DNA from: Acidobacteriota bacterium
GTDB taxonomy: Bacteria; Acidobacteriota; Blastocatellia; Pyrinomonadales; Pyrinomonadaceae
Length of the DNA: 9,455 bases
NCBI GenBank assembly: GCA_003222935.1
Contig: QHXL01000065.1
Span: 388-9,842 of the forward strand
Reading direction: 5' to 3'
A program made the position numbers and the translations under genes. Of the stretch, positions 1 to 6,538 are shown piece after piece (within the stretch, counting starts at the first letter, position 1; every line of letters begins with the position of its first letter). The notes under the pieces are model-generated. The model was given only the letters and a program-made list of their open reading frames with translations. It made no database searches and was not told the origin of the DNA.

Positions 1-137
1 TAATTCCCGGCAAGGTAGCTCGTTCAGTTTTCGTCATCGATTCAAATGGAGTCTTGCGACACGCCGACGTCCGACCCCTTGGCCTCTTCAAACCAAAAGA
101 CGATGCAACGATCGCCGCGATCAAAGCCGCACAATAA
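1..137 (+). CDS. Peroxiredoxin (AhpC/TSA family), C-terminal fragment
   Basis: This is the last 44 codons of a gene that enters from the left edge; the reading frame begins at base 3 and stops at TAA 135-137. The peptide contains VARSVFVIDSNGVLRHADV followed by RPLGLFKPKDD and a short C-terminal helix. The 'FVID-xxG-xxR' strand-turn-strand is the typical C-terminal part of the thioredoxin fold in AhpC/TSA and Bcp-type peroxiredoxins, which reduce hydrogen peroxide and organic peroxides using a thiol donor. The peroxidatic cysteine would lie in the missing N-terminal part, so the subclass cannot be told. The next gene is YggX-like, 64 bases downstream, consistent with an oxidative-stress neighbourhood. 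A thioredoxin-like or redoxin-domain protein other than a true peroxidase is also possible. Confidence 0.75.
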   Translation, partial: IPGKVARSVFVIDSNGVLRHADVRPLGLFKPKDDATIAAIKAAQ

Positions 138-172
138 ATTCGGGCCCTTTCGCGCCTGCTCCGCTTCCCGCG

Positions 173-178
173 TATAAT
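173..178 (+). promoter_or_regulatory. Candidate -10 box for the yggX-like gene
   Basis: A perfect TATAAT lies 23 bases upstream of the ATG at 202, which would give a very short leader containing the AGGAG ribosome site at 191-195. There is no good TTGACA at 16-18 bases upstream; the sequence there is GC-rich. The call rests on the -10 hexamer and its position alone. Confidence 0.35.
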
Positions 179-201
179 CATTCGCACACTAGGAGACAAC
201 G

Positions 202-486
202 ATGGCTGAAACTATTAAATGCACTCATTGCGGCGAGAAGCGTCCGGCACTCGGCTTTGCGCCTTTTCCAAATGAACTAGGTCAGAAAATCGCGACAGAG
301 ATTTGCCAGGCCTGCTGGAGCATGTGGCTGCAAAAGCAGACGCAAATTATCAATCACTACGGTTTGGATCTAACCAATCCCGACGCCCAAACTTTCCTTT
401 TCGATAACATCAAAGGTTTCCTTTTCGGCGACGCTCCGCAACTTGCGCAGATCGATACGACGAAAGAGGGATCAGTTAAGTGGTGA
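202..486 (+). CDS. yggX: YggX-like Fe(II)-trafficking / oxidative damage protection protein, four-Cys variant
   Basis: The 94-residue protein aligns by eye with the YggX family (about 90 residues), small cytosolic proteins linked to Fe(II) handling and protection of Fe-S clusters from oxidation. Family hallmarks are the early Cys after a short strand (C7), the F-x-P-x-P-x-E-L-G-x-K-I segment (residues 19-30), the W-x-x-W-L-x-x-Q-T-x-x-I-N core (39-51) and the late FLFG (73-76). The start is fixed by AGGAG at 191-195, six bases before ATG. The oddity is that C7 is followed by C10 (CTHC) and a second pair, C35 and C38 (CQAC), replaces the usual 'SKEAW' stretch before the first core Trp. Enterobacterial YggX has only the single N-terminal Cys. 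Two CxxC pairs suggest a zinc-ribbon-like or Fe-binding site, which is an inference. The C-terminal 18 residues do not resemble the family consensus. The upstream peroxiredoxin fits the oxidative-stress role. Confidence 0.8.
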   Translation: MAETIKCTHCGEKRPALGFAPFPNELGQKIATEICQACWSMWLQKQTQIINHYGLDLTNPDAQTFLFDNIKGFLFGDAPQLAQIDTTKEGSVKW

Positions 487-510
487 AACTTTGGGCTTGG
501 TCTCCGCGCT

Positions 511-590
511 TCCTCTGTGGCTCTGAGTCTCTGTGGTGAAAAAGCCTTCTCATAACCACAGAGTCCACAGAGACACAGAGAAGCACAGAG
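511..590. repeat. CACAGAG-rich imperfect palindrome downstream of yggX
   Basis: Bases 513-537 (CTCTGTGG and CTCTGTGGT units) face bases 555-580 (ACCACAGAG, CCACAGAG, ACACAGAG units) across a 17-base spacer. With a one-base gap the arms pair over about 25 positions with three mismatches; a further CACAGAG follows at 584-590. There is no T-run after the stem, so it is not a standard intrinsic terminator. Similar TCTCTGTGG/CCACAGAGA repeats are, from memory, common between genes in environmental genomes including Acidobacteriota; their function is not established. It may form the 3' end structure of the yggX transcript. Confidence 0.7.
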
Positions 591-599
591 ATCCAGCAC

Positions 600-766
600 C
601 AAATCAAAGTTCCCTCCAACTCTTTCTGGCCTTCCTCTTGCTCTATCGAGAACTGCTCCCCTCCCTGCTTACTGATTAGCCCCCTTTACTCTCAAAACGT
701 TCCGGCCGAGTAGTTCTCCTCGGTGGCATGTTTTGATGCGTTCGTATGTTTTTGGAACTGAGATCT
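600..766. other. Intergenic stretch without a recognised gene, pyrimidine-rich at its left end
   Basis: No supported ORF, tRNA or known RNA motif is visible here. Bases 608-690 are strongly C/T-biased on the + strand. A TTGATG at 733-738 could be a -35 element for the following lipoprotein gene, but no convincing -10 box lies at the right distance, so no promoter is called. Confidence 0.5.
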
Positions 767-775
767 AAGGGAGGT
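767..775 (+). promoter_or_regulatory. Strong Shine-Dalgarno deciding the TTG start of the BON lipoprotein
   Basis: AAGGGAGGT lies five bases before TTG 781. It is close to the full anti-SD complement, and no ATG or GTG in this frame lies close enough to use it, so TTG is the start. Confidence 0.8.
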
Positions 776-780
776 CTAAA

Positions 781-1293
781 TTGAAATTCAACTCTGTCGC
801 AATTATCGCAGCGCTTGCACTCGCGTTCGGAATGTCGGGGTGTAATGAAATGGCTAATGAGAACACCGCTCATACCAATGCAAACGCTAACGCACCCGCA
901 GTAAACGCAAATACACCAGTACCCAACACAAACGCCACCGAGACCACCCGACGCGCACCAACTAAAGAAGAATACGAGCGAGACAAAGACCGTTACGCTC
1001 GCGAAGCGAAGGAAGGTGGCCGAACGGTTGGTACCGGTATCAACGATGGCTGGCTGTGGGTGAAAACGCGCTTCGAATTGGCCGCGGTCGATGACCTGCG
1101 TGACTCAACTGTAAATGTCGACGTCGACAAAGCGGTTGTGACTCTAACTGGAACTGTAGCCAACCCAGCGCAAAAAACAAAAGCTGAACAAACGGCCAAG
1201 GCAGTTGAAGGCGTGACAAGTGTAAAGAACATGCTGAAAGTCGCCAGTGATAACAGCAATGCCAAAAACGCGAACGCCCCTAAGACGAAGTAA
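781..1293 (+). CDS. BON-domain lipoprotein (OsmY-like)
   Basis: The 170-residue protein begins at TTG, fixed by the near-perfect SD just upstream. Residues 1-20 form a lipoprotein signal peptide: K2, a hydrophobic core at 6-16, then M-S-G-C with the lipidated Cys at 21. Residues 25-55 are a low-complexity tether rich in Asn, Ala, Thr and Pro (repeated NAN units), followed by a charged stretch at 57-80. One BON domain spans about 90-155: GWLWVKTRFEL, then V-N-V-D-V-D-K-A-V-V-T-L-T-G-T-V and V-E-G-V-T-S-V-K-N. BON domains occur in OsmY and related envelope proteins and are thought to bind phospholipid surfaces. The C-terminus (156-170) returns to Asn/Ala/Lys-rich sequence. The protein is therefore predicted to be anchored to a membrane facing the periplasm, with a role in envelope stress as the family suggests. 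The gene stands alone between two palindromic repeats. Confidence 0.85.
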   Translation: MKFNSVAIIAALALAFGMSGCNEMANENTAHTNANANAPAVNANTPVPNTNATETTRRAPTKEEYERDKDRYAREAKEGGRTVGTGINDGWLWVKTRFELAAVDDLRDSTVNVDVDKAVVTLTGTVANPAQKTKAEQTAKAVEGVTSVKNMLKVASDNSNAKNANAPKTK

Positions 1294-1331
1294 AAGTAAT
1301 CGATCAGGCAGAACGAGTTAGAAAGAGGGCA

Positions 1332-1430
1332 CATGATGTCCGATATGCTTCAGCTTGTCGTGACTCGCATTAAGGTTCTTGGGGACTTTTAACTAAACTC
1401 ACGACAAGCTGAAGCATATCGGACATCATG
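1332..1430. repeat. Paired REP-like palindrome, copy 1 (perfect 32-bp inverted repeat)
   Basis: Bases 1332-1363 and 1399-1430 are perfect reverse complements over 32 bp, with a 35-base spacer. Each arm also contains a hairpin of its own: 1341-1360 and, inverted, 1402-1421, reading CGATA-T-GCT-TC-AGC-T-TGTCG, where CGATA pairs with TGTCG (one T-G wobble), the two Ts form a mismatch, and GCT pairs with AGC. The prefix ATGTC precedes the hairpin in each arm. This is the layout of a BIME (two REPs facing each other). It lies 38 bases after the stop of the BON lipoprotein gene. No T-run follows. The same family recurs at 3301-3405 and 6265-6650. Confidence 0.9.
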
Positions 1431-1627
1431 CTTTCCTACTTTCCCGATCCTAAATTTTAAGTTAAGCTGCGCTCACCCTTTTTCGAATACTGATTGTGTT
1501 AGGTAAGTCGGCGAGCGATAGCTCAAACCTGCACGAACTCCGCAATCCAATTCGAAATTCTCTGCTGACAGGTTCTTAGTCAGTATTTAGCTTTCGCAAA
1601 TCACAACTAAATGGGGATTTGGTACCT
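1431..1627. other. Intergenic stretch upstream of the first amidohydrolase gene
   Basis: With copy 1 of the palindrome this makes up the 334-base gap between the lipoprotein and amidohydrolase genes. It is locally AT-rich around 1450-1465. I see no supported promoter hexamers, RNA gene or ORF. A small hairpin is possible at 1565-1583 (CTGAC/GTCAG). GGGGA at 1613-1617 is the likely ribosome site for ATG 1628. Confidence 0.5.
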
Positions 1628-3295
1628 ATGCCAAGCGTCCGCCTGCGGCTTCTAGCCACACTTCTTGCCCTTTGTCTGCTCCCTGCTTTTGCGATTCGCT
1701 TTGCAATTGCACAGCACACCGGCATCGATACTTACGCAATCACAAACGCGCGCATTGTTCCCGTCTCGGGCGCAACAATTGAACGCGGCGCCGTTGTATT
1801 TCGCAACGGATTAATCACTGCAGTCGGTGCAAACGTAACCATACCGTCAGACGCTCGTGTCATCGACGGCGCCGGGCTAACTGTTTATCCAGGGCTCATC
1901 GACTCATACACAAACCTGGCTTTACCTGAAGCACCGCCTGCACCTGCCGGAGGCGGCGGCGGTGGCGGAGCATTCCTGCTCATTCAGCAAGCTGCACAAC
2001 CGCGGCCTGGTGGACCAAACTCCACGCAGCCCGAAGGGTTACAACCAGAGACGCTGGTAGAAGATGTGATCAGGACGGGCGGTACCGACCTTGAGTCAGC
2101 ACGAAACGCGGGCTTCACCTCGGCACTAACGTTGCCACGCTCCGGGATCTGGATTGGCCAGTCAGCCTTGATAAATCTCGCCGGCGGAACTCCACAACAG
2201 ATGATCATCAAGTCGCCCGTAGCAATGCACGTGAGTTTTACTCCTCTGCGCGGTACCTACCCGGGTTCTTTGATGGGTGTCTTTGCACAGTTAAGGCAGA
2301 TGCTGCTCGACGCACAGCGTTACAGCGATTCAATGAAGATCTACGACCGCTCTCCGCGGGGCGTTCGTCGTCCTGACGCTGATCGCTCGCTGGCTGCTCT
2401 TATTCCTGTTCTTGAAGGTCGCATGCCTGTCGTAATGCTGGCTAACAGTGAACGCGAGATCACCCGCGCGCTCGACCTCGCGAGTGAATTCAAGTTGAAG
2501 TTGATTATTGCCGGTGGTCGCGAAGCTGGGAGAGTTACCGACCGGCTAGTTAAGCAGAACGTTCCCGTTTTGTTATCACTCAACTTGCCGCGACGCACTA
2601 CCGCGGCGATGCCGGAAGCTGATCCGGAACCGCTGCGTACCTTACGTGAACGAGTTGAAGCACAACAGACTGCGGGTCAACTCGCGAAAGCAAAAGTACG
2701 CTTTGGTTTTCAATCAGGCTCCCTGCCAAACGCGTCGGACATCATGGTCAACGCTAATCGCACGATCGAAAACGGCCTTTCAGCCCAGGACGCACTGCGG
2801 GCTTTCACAGTCTGGCCGGCTGAAATACTTGGCGCGGGAGATCAACTCGGTTCGATCGAAGTAGGCAAGATCGCCAACCTGACGATCACACGCGGCGACC
2901 TCTTCGATCGAAACAGTCGCATTACTCATGTCTTCATCGACGGAAAACCTGTCGACTTACGTCCCGCACCTGCCGCTGCTGGAGCGCCGCGTGCCACCTT
3001 AACCGGAGCATGGGCCTTGAGCGTAAACCTCGGCGAGGAGAAAACAGCAACTTTGAATTTGCGTCAGGAAGGCGACCGTCTAACCGGATCGATTCAAGGA
3101 CAGCTTGGAACCGGAGAGATATCAAATGCCTCAACCGGAAGTGAGATTCGGTTCACGATTGTTCTGAACCTCGAAGGCCAAACCAAGGAAGCTACGTTTG
3201 TCGGGACCATGACTGGCAATGAACTTCGAGGCTCAGTCACTGTTGATGGACGTGCCCCAGGAACGTTCACCGCAACTCGGGCCACCCCAAACTAG
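1628..3295 (+). CDS. Secreted amidohydrolase-superfamily protein, metal ligands lost, with C-terminal beta domain
   Basis: The protein has 555 residues from ATG 1628, chosen because GGGGA at 1613-1617 is ten bases upstream; a TTG at 1619 is in frame but only two bases from that site. Residues 1-28 are a signal peptide (R5/R7, Leu/Ala core, A-I-A before Q29). Residues 35-95 form the first half of the composite beta-sandwich of imidazolonepropionase-like amidohydrolases (ITNARIVPV, VIDGAGLTVYPGLID). The barrel follows, and the sandwich closes at about 400-440 ([30 protein letters not shown]). The usual HxH after 'PGLID' is Y94-T-N96. The strand-5 His position reads LANSE (N273), strand 6 has G296-G297, and the strand-8 Asp position is Q362. 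The standard hydrolytic chemistry is therefore unlikely. A Gly run lies at 108-114. Residues 456-555 form an added beta-rich domain (repeated 'G-x-W-x-L' and 'G-x-x-L-x-G-S' strands), a type seen on secreted amidohydrolase-like proteins. Confidence 0.85.
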   Translation: MPSVRLRLLATLLALCLLPAFAIRFAIAQHTGIDTYAITNARIVPVSGATIERGAVVFRNGLITAVGANVTIPSDARVIDGAGLTVYPGLIDSYTNLALPEAPPAPAGGGGGGGAFLLIQQAAQPRPGGPNSTQPEGLQPETLVEDVIRTGGTDLESARNAGFTSALTLPRSGIWIGQSALINLAGGTPQQMIIKSPVAMHVSFTPLRGTYPGSLMGVFAQLRQMLLDAQRYSDSMKIYDRSPRGVRRPDADRSLAALIPVLEGRMPVVMLANSEREITRALDLASEFKLKLIIAGGREAGRVTDRLVKQNVPVLLSLNLPRRTTAAMPEADPEPLRTLRERVEAQQTAGQLAKAKVRFGFQSGSLPNASDIMVNANRTIENGLSAQDALRAFTVWPAEILGAGDQLGSIEVGKIANLTITRGDLFDRNSRITHVFIDGKPVDLRPAPAAAGAPRATLTGAWALSVNLGEEKTATLNLRQEGDRLTGSIQGQLGTGEISNASTGSEIRFTIVLNLEGQTKEATFVGTMTGNELRGSVTVDGRAPGTFTATRATPN

Positions 3296-3300
3296 TTTTG

Positions 3301-3405
3301 AATGTCCGATAAACTTCAGTTTGTCGTGACTAAGAAACGGACGGGTTCGAACTTCACGACGTACTGCTGACGAGCACAACGACAAACTGAAGTTTATCGG
3401 ACATT
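3301..3405. repeat. Paired REP-like palindrome, copy 2
   Basis: Bases 3301-3327 and 3379-3405 are perfect reverse complements over 27 bp around a 51-base spacer. The internal hairpins at 3307-3326 and 3380-3399 read CGATAAACTTCAGTTTGTCG. Relative to copy 1 three stem bases differ, and each change is matched in the opposite arm. The hairpin within the arm pairs better here, because A-T replaces the T-T mismatch. The spacer also holds TCACGAC at 3354-3360, which could pair with GTCGTGA at 3323-3329 as an alternative short hairpin. The element starts six bases after the stop of the first amidohydrolase gene and ends immediately before the SD of the next, so it fills nearly the whole 122-base gap. 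Confidence 0.9.
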
Positions 3406-3410
3406 AGGAG
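3406..3410 (+). promoter_or_regulatory. Ribosome binding site abutting the palindrome
   Basis: AGGAG lies seven bases before ATG 3418 and starts at the base directly after the right arm of palindrome copy 2. A long stem formed in the mRNA would end directly at the SD, so folding could influence initiation or protect the message from the 5' side. The regulatory effect is inference. Confidence 0.7.
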
Positions 3411-3417
3411 TGATCAA

Positions 3418-4845
3418 ATGAGACGAATAATAGTCACCCTGCTCTATATCTCAATTGTTTGCGCGATGCCGCTGGGTGTTACTCGAGCCCAGGCGCGGGC
3501 TGATAACCCAAGTGAGACTTTAATCCGCAATGCAACTGTGCTGACAATCACCCACGGCACCCTGGCGAATACTGACGTGCTGATTCGGAACGGCAAGATC
3601 GCGGGTGTCGGAAAAGGGTTGACCGCCGGAGCGAATGCTCGAATCATCGATGGCGCCGGCAAGTTTGTTATGCCCGGCATCATCGACTGCCATTCACACT
3701 CGATGCTCGACACCATTAACGAAGGCACGCTCGCCGTAACTTCAATGGTCCGTACCAGCGACGTACTCAATCCAACGGACATCGATCTCTATCGAGAGTT
3801 GGCGGGTGGTGTCACGACTTTGAACTTGCTGCACGGTTCAGCAAATCCGATTGGCGGTCTCAACACCGTCGTCAAGATCAAGTTTGGCCGTCCGGCGAGT
3901 GAATTTATCTTTCCCGGTGCGATGCCGGGAATTAAGTTCGCACTTGGCGAGAACGTAAAGCGATCGAGCAACACAAACCTGCCGGGCGCAACGCGACGTT
4001 ATCCCAGCACTCGAATGGGCGTCGAAGAGACCATTCGCGACGCGTTTACCAGGGCACGCGATTACAAGAAGACATGGGATGAATACAAGTCGGCGGTTGC
4101 GAAGGGAAATAAGAATCTCATGCCGCCGCGACGCGACCTTCAACTCGAACCACTCGTGGAAATACTTGAAGGTAAACGCTACGTTCACGCTCATTGCTAC
4201 ATCGCGAGCGAGATTCTGATGCTTATCAGTCTTGCAGACGAGTTTGGATTCAAGATCAAGACTTTCCAACACGTGCTCGAGGGTTACAAGGTCGCGAAAG
4301 AGATCGCGGCACACGGCGCCGGCGCTTCCACGTTCGCTGATTCATGGGCCTACAAGATCGAAGCTTACGACGCAATTCCTTACAACATGGCGATCTTGAC
4401 TCGAGCGGGCGTGGTCGTCTCAGTTAACTCAGACTCGGATGAACGTGCTCGTCGTCTCAACATTGAAGCGGCCAAGGCGATGCACTGGGGCGATCTGACA
4501 GAGGAACAAGCGCTCAAGCTCATCACGCTAAACCCGGCGATCCAACTCGGTATTCAAGATCGCGTGGGCTCGATCGAAGTCGGGAAAGATGCGGATCTCG
4601 CAATCTGGAACGCCCATCCATTTAGCGTTTATGCCAGAGTCGACACAACGATTATCGACGGCGACGTCTTCTTTGATCGCCAACAGGACCTTTCGCGTCG
4701 CGCGGATCTCACCAAGGAACGTGCCGCGCTCGAGCAGGCAGATCCCAATCGCCCGGCGGCACGTGGTACGGCTCCGCAAGCGCCAGGTCGACGTCGTCCA
4801 AGTGGTCATGAAGACGACGACATCTGGGAAGGAGAGCGCCCGTGA
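3418..4845 (+). CDS. Secreted metal-dependent amidohydrolase (imidazolonepropionase-like), ligands intact
   Basis: The protein has 475 residues. Residues 1-24 form a signal peptide (MRR, hydrophobic core, T-R-A before Q25), so it is exported. The N-terminal sandwich (LIRNATVLTI, VLIRNGKIAGVG, IIDGAGKFVMPGIID) leads into the barrel with H92-S-H94 after strand 1, H257-A-H259 after strand 5, H285 (TFQH) after strand 6 and D339 (VNSDSD) after strand 8. All metal ligands expected of amidohydrolases with a composite domain are thus present. The sandwich closes with DRVGSIEVGKDADLAIW and a TTIIDGDVFFD strand. The fold suggests hydrolysis of a C-N bond in a cyclic amide, dipeptide or related substrate; the actual substrate cannot be read from sequence. 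Residues 440-475 are a Pro/Arg/Ala-rich and then acidic tail. The gene lies between two relatives that lack these ligands, and its stop overlaps a possible GTG start of the next gene (GTGA at 4842-4845). Confidence 0.9.
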   Translation: MRRIIVTLLYISIVCAMPLGVTRAQARADNPSETLIRNATVLTITHGTLANTDVLIRNGKIAGVGKGLTAGANARIIDGAGKFVMPGIIDCHSHSMLDTINEGTLAVTSMVRTSDVLNPTDIDLYRELAGGVTTLNLLHGSANPIGGLNTVVKIKFGRPASEFIFPGAMPGIKFALGENVKRSSNTNLPGATRRYPSTRMGVEETIRDAFTRARDYKKTWDEYKSAVAKGNKNLMPPRRDLQLEPLVEILEGKRYVHAHCYIASEILMLISLADEFGFKIKTFQHVLEGYKVAKEIAAHGAGASTFADSWAYKIEAYDAIPYNMAILTRAGVVVSVNSDSDERARRLNIEAAKAMHWGDLTEEQALKLITLNPAIQLGIQDRVGSIEVGKDADLAIWNAHPFSVYARVDTTIIDGDVFFDRQQDLSRRADLTKERAALEQADPNRPAARGTAPQAPGRRRPSGHEDDDIWEGERP

Positions 4846-4886
4846 AGGAACACGAATTGGAGACGAAGAGATTGGGAGAAACGGTG

Positions 4887-6236
4887 ATGCAGAGACTAGT
4901 TCAACACGTAGCAATCGGCATTGGGCTGTTGCTTATGGTCACGAGCGCGATCGGTCAACAGATTCTTAATCCGACGACTCAACAGGGTGTCTTGCCGGCA
5001 AGAGGCACATTCATCATACGCAATGCGCGCATTGTCACCGTCAGTGGCGCCGACATTGAGAATGGTAGTGTCGTCATCCGCGACGGAAAAATCGAGGCGG
5101 TTGGAACTTCGGTGAGCGCGCCCAGTGGCGCCCAGGTCATCGAGGGACGCGGTCTCTCAGTTTACCCAGGGATGATCGACGCGGGGACAAGCATGGGCCT
5201 CGTCGAAATTCCTCAAGGCGCAAACGGAACGGTCGACACATCTGAAGTCGGTGAGTTCAACCCGAATGCGCGAGCGATTGTTGCCGTCAGTCCACATAGC
5301 GCACACATAGGAGTGACGCGTGTTGAGGGAATCACCAGCGCTGTGAGCGCGCCGACGGGTGGTCTCATTTCAGGCCAGGCCACGTTGATTAATCTCTTAG
5401 GTACTTCGCCAAAGGAAATGGCAGTCGTCCCAAACGCCGCACTCATGATCAACTATCCCCGCCTCGGCGGCGGTGGCGGCGGTGGCTTTGGTGGATTCCA
5501 ACAACAGTTCAATCTTGCGGATGCGTTGACAAATAGTGAACGGCAATTGGAACAAATCCGGAAGATGTTGCGCGACGGCGAAGCCTACGGACGTGCACAG
5601 GATGCTTATGCGAAGGATAATTCGCTTCCGCGTCCGAATCATGACGTAGTCCTCGAAGCACTCGTTCCATATGTGCGCGGATTGCAGCCGGTAATGTTTC
5701 GCGCAAATCGTGAAGCTGAGATTCGTGGAGCAATACGATTTGCCGAGGAGATGAAACTCAAGGCAATCATTGTTGGCGGTGACGACGCGTGGAAGATTGC
5801 GAGTTTTCTGAAAGAGAAAAACGTTCCGGTGATTTTCACTGGAATCTTTCAGTTACCGAGTCGGGAAGATGATCCGTACGATGTCATGTACGAGGCGCCC
5901 GCTAAACTTCAACAGGCTGGTGTTCGTTTCGCAATTTCATCAGGCGATCCTGGAGCCGAAGTGCGAAACCTGCCTTTGTATGCAGGCATGGCGTCAGCGT
6001 TTGGACTGTCAAAAGCCGACGCGCTGAAAGCAGTCACACTTTATCCGGCGCAAATCTTGAATGTCGGAGATCGACTTGGTTCGATCGAGGTCGGCAAAAT
6101 GGCTAACATCGTCGTCACCGACGGCGACCTGCTGGAGATTCGAACAAAGGTTCGCTACCTGTTTATCGACGGACGTCCCGTCGCATTAACTAGCAGGCAC
6201 ACCGATCTCAATGATGCGTTTAAGAATAGGAAGTAG
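4887..6236 (+). CDS. Secreted amidohydrolase-superfamily protein, metal ligands lost
   Basis: The protein has 449 residues from ATG 4887, which is preceded by GGGAG at 4874-4878 (spacing 8) and gives a compact signal peptide (M-Q-R, core V8-V18, A-I-G before Q24). An in-frame GTG at 4842 with AAGGAG at 4829-4834 is a real alternative; it overlaps the previous stop and would add 15 charged residues. The composite sandwich is clear ([32 protein letters not shown]; closing [25 protein letters not shown]). The HxH after 'PGMID' is G100-T-S102. Strand 5 reads FRANRE (N274), strand 6 has G297-G298 and the strand-8 Asp position is S351, so the metal site is gone. A Gly-rich run lies at 194-200. It resembles the gene at 1628 much more than the intervening one, but lacks that protein's added C-terminal beta domain. 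It is probably co-translated with the upstream intact amidohydrolase; a binding or partner role is inference. Confidence 0.87.
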   Translation: MQRLVQHVAIGIGLLLMVTSAIGQQILNPTTQQGVLPARGTFIIRNARIVTVSGADIENGSVVIRDGKIEAVGTSVSAPSGAQVIEGRGLSVYPGMIDAGTSMGLVEIPQGANGTVDTSEVGEFNPNARAIVAVSPHSAHIGVTRVEGITSAVSAPTGGLISGQATLINLLGTSPKEMAVVPNAALMINYPRLGGGGGGGFGGFQQQFNLADALTNSERQLEQIRKMLRDGEAYGRAQDAYAKDNSLPRPNHDVVLEALVPYVRGLQPVMFRANREAEIRGAIRFAEEMKLKAIIVGGDDAWKIASFLKEKNVPVIFTGIFQLPSREDDPYDVMYEAPAKLQQAGVRFAISSGDPGAEVRNLPLYAGMASAFGLSKADALKAVTLYPAQILNVGDRLGSIEVGKMANIVVTDGDLLEIRTKVRYLFIDGRPVALTSRHTDLNDAFKNRK

Positions 6237-6309
6237 TTTCGGATTTGATTGAACTTTGGGGCGTCGAATGTCCGATATGCTTTAGAGCCTCTTGCAAAAC
6301 TCTCATTCT

Positions 6310-6329
6310 CCCCGTGCTTTAGCTCGGGG
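6310..6329. repeat. REP-like hairpin inside the insertion, left copy
   Basis: It reads CCCCG-T-GCT-TT-AGC-T-CGGGG: a 5-bp GC stem, a T-T mismatch, a 3-bp upper stem and a tiny apex. The geometry is the same as in the flanking outer REP family, but with a different lower stem. The inverted partner is at 6519-6538. Confidence 0.75.
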
Positions 6330-6353
6330 TACAGATGCCGCTTAAATCCAGGG

Positions 6354-6371
6354 AACCGTTTCAACGGTTTG
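6354..6371. repeat. Short palindrome AACCGTTTCAACGGTTTG, left copy
   Basis: AACCGTT and AACGGTT pair around a two-base TC apex. An exact inverted copy lies at 6476-6493, so the two also pair with each other over 18 bp inside the MITE-like element. Confidence 0.75.
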
Positions 6372-6475
6372 ACATTCTTGGCGACTGACGTTGAGCGCGA
6401 CAGGATGAAAGGTTCGAAATGCTAAGTAAACGAGGCAACGAAGTGGCGCCTGCACCTGAAATTGGCTCAAGGTGG

Positions 6476-6493
6476 CAAACCGTTGAAACGGTT
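6476..6493. repeat. Short palindrome, right inverted copy
   Basis: This is the exact reverse complement of 6354-6371 and can fold alone or with its partner. It forms the inner layer of the nested inverted repeats. Confidence 0.75.
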
Positions 6494-6518
6494 ACTTCAC
6501 TGTAAGAGCTCTGCCGCA

Positions 6519-6538
6519 CCCCGAGCTGAAGCACGGGG
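6519..6538. repeat. REP-like hairpin inside the insertion, right inverted copy
   Basis: It is the reverse complement of 6310-6329 except for one apex base (TTCA rather than TTTA when read in the same sense). Confidence 0.75.

Noticed and set aside
1332..1430. Intrinsic (Rho-independent) terminator
   Set aside because: The stem is long and perfect, but the loop is 35 bases and no T-run follows the right arm. The same applies to the copies at 3301-3405 and 6617-6650.
1431..1610. Riboswitch or structured leader before the amidohydrolase genes
   Set aside because: Only a 5-bp hairpin at 1565-1583 is visible and no known aptamer core was recognised.
1619..1627. TTG 1619 as the start of the first amidohydrolase-like gene
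   Set aside because: The only purine-rich site (1613-1617) would be about two bases away; ATG 1628 has a workable spacing and gives the same signal peptide core.
3838..4314. 158-codon open frame on the - strand
   Set aside because: It lies wholly inside the well-supported amidohydrolase gene on the + strand; its product shows no recognisable motif and no ribosome site.
4589..4969. 126-codon open frame across the junction of the second and third amidohydrolase genes
   Set aside because: It overlaps two supported coding frames, is rich in Arg and Ser, and has no recognisable fold.
6372..6475. Small RNA or remnant gene in the centre of the MITE-like element
   Set aside because: No ORF, tRNA-like arms, or promoter/terminator pair could be supported by eye; it is left as unassigned filler of the element.
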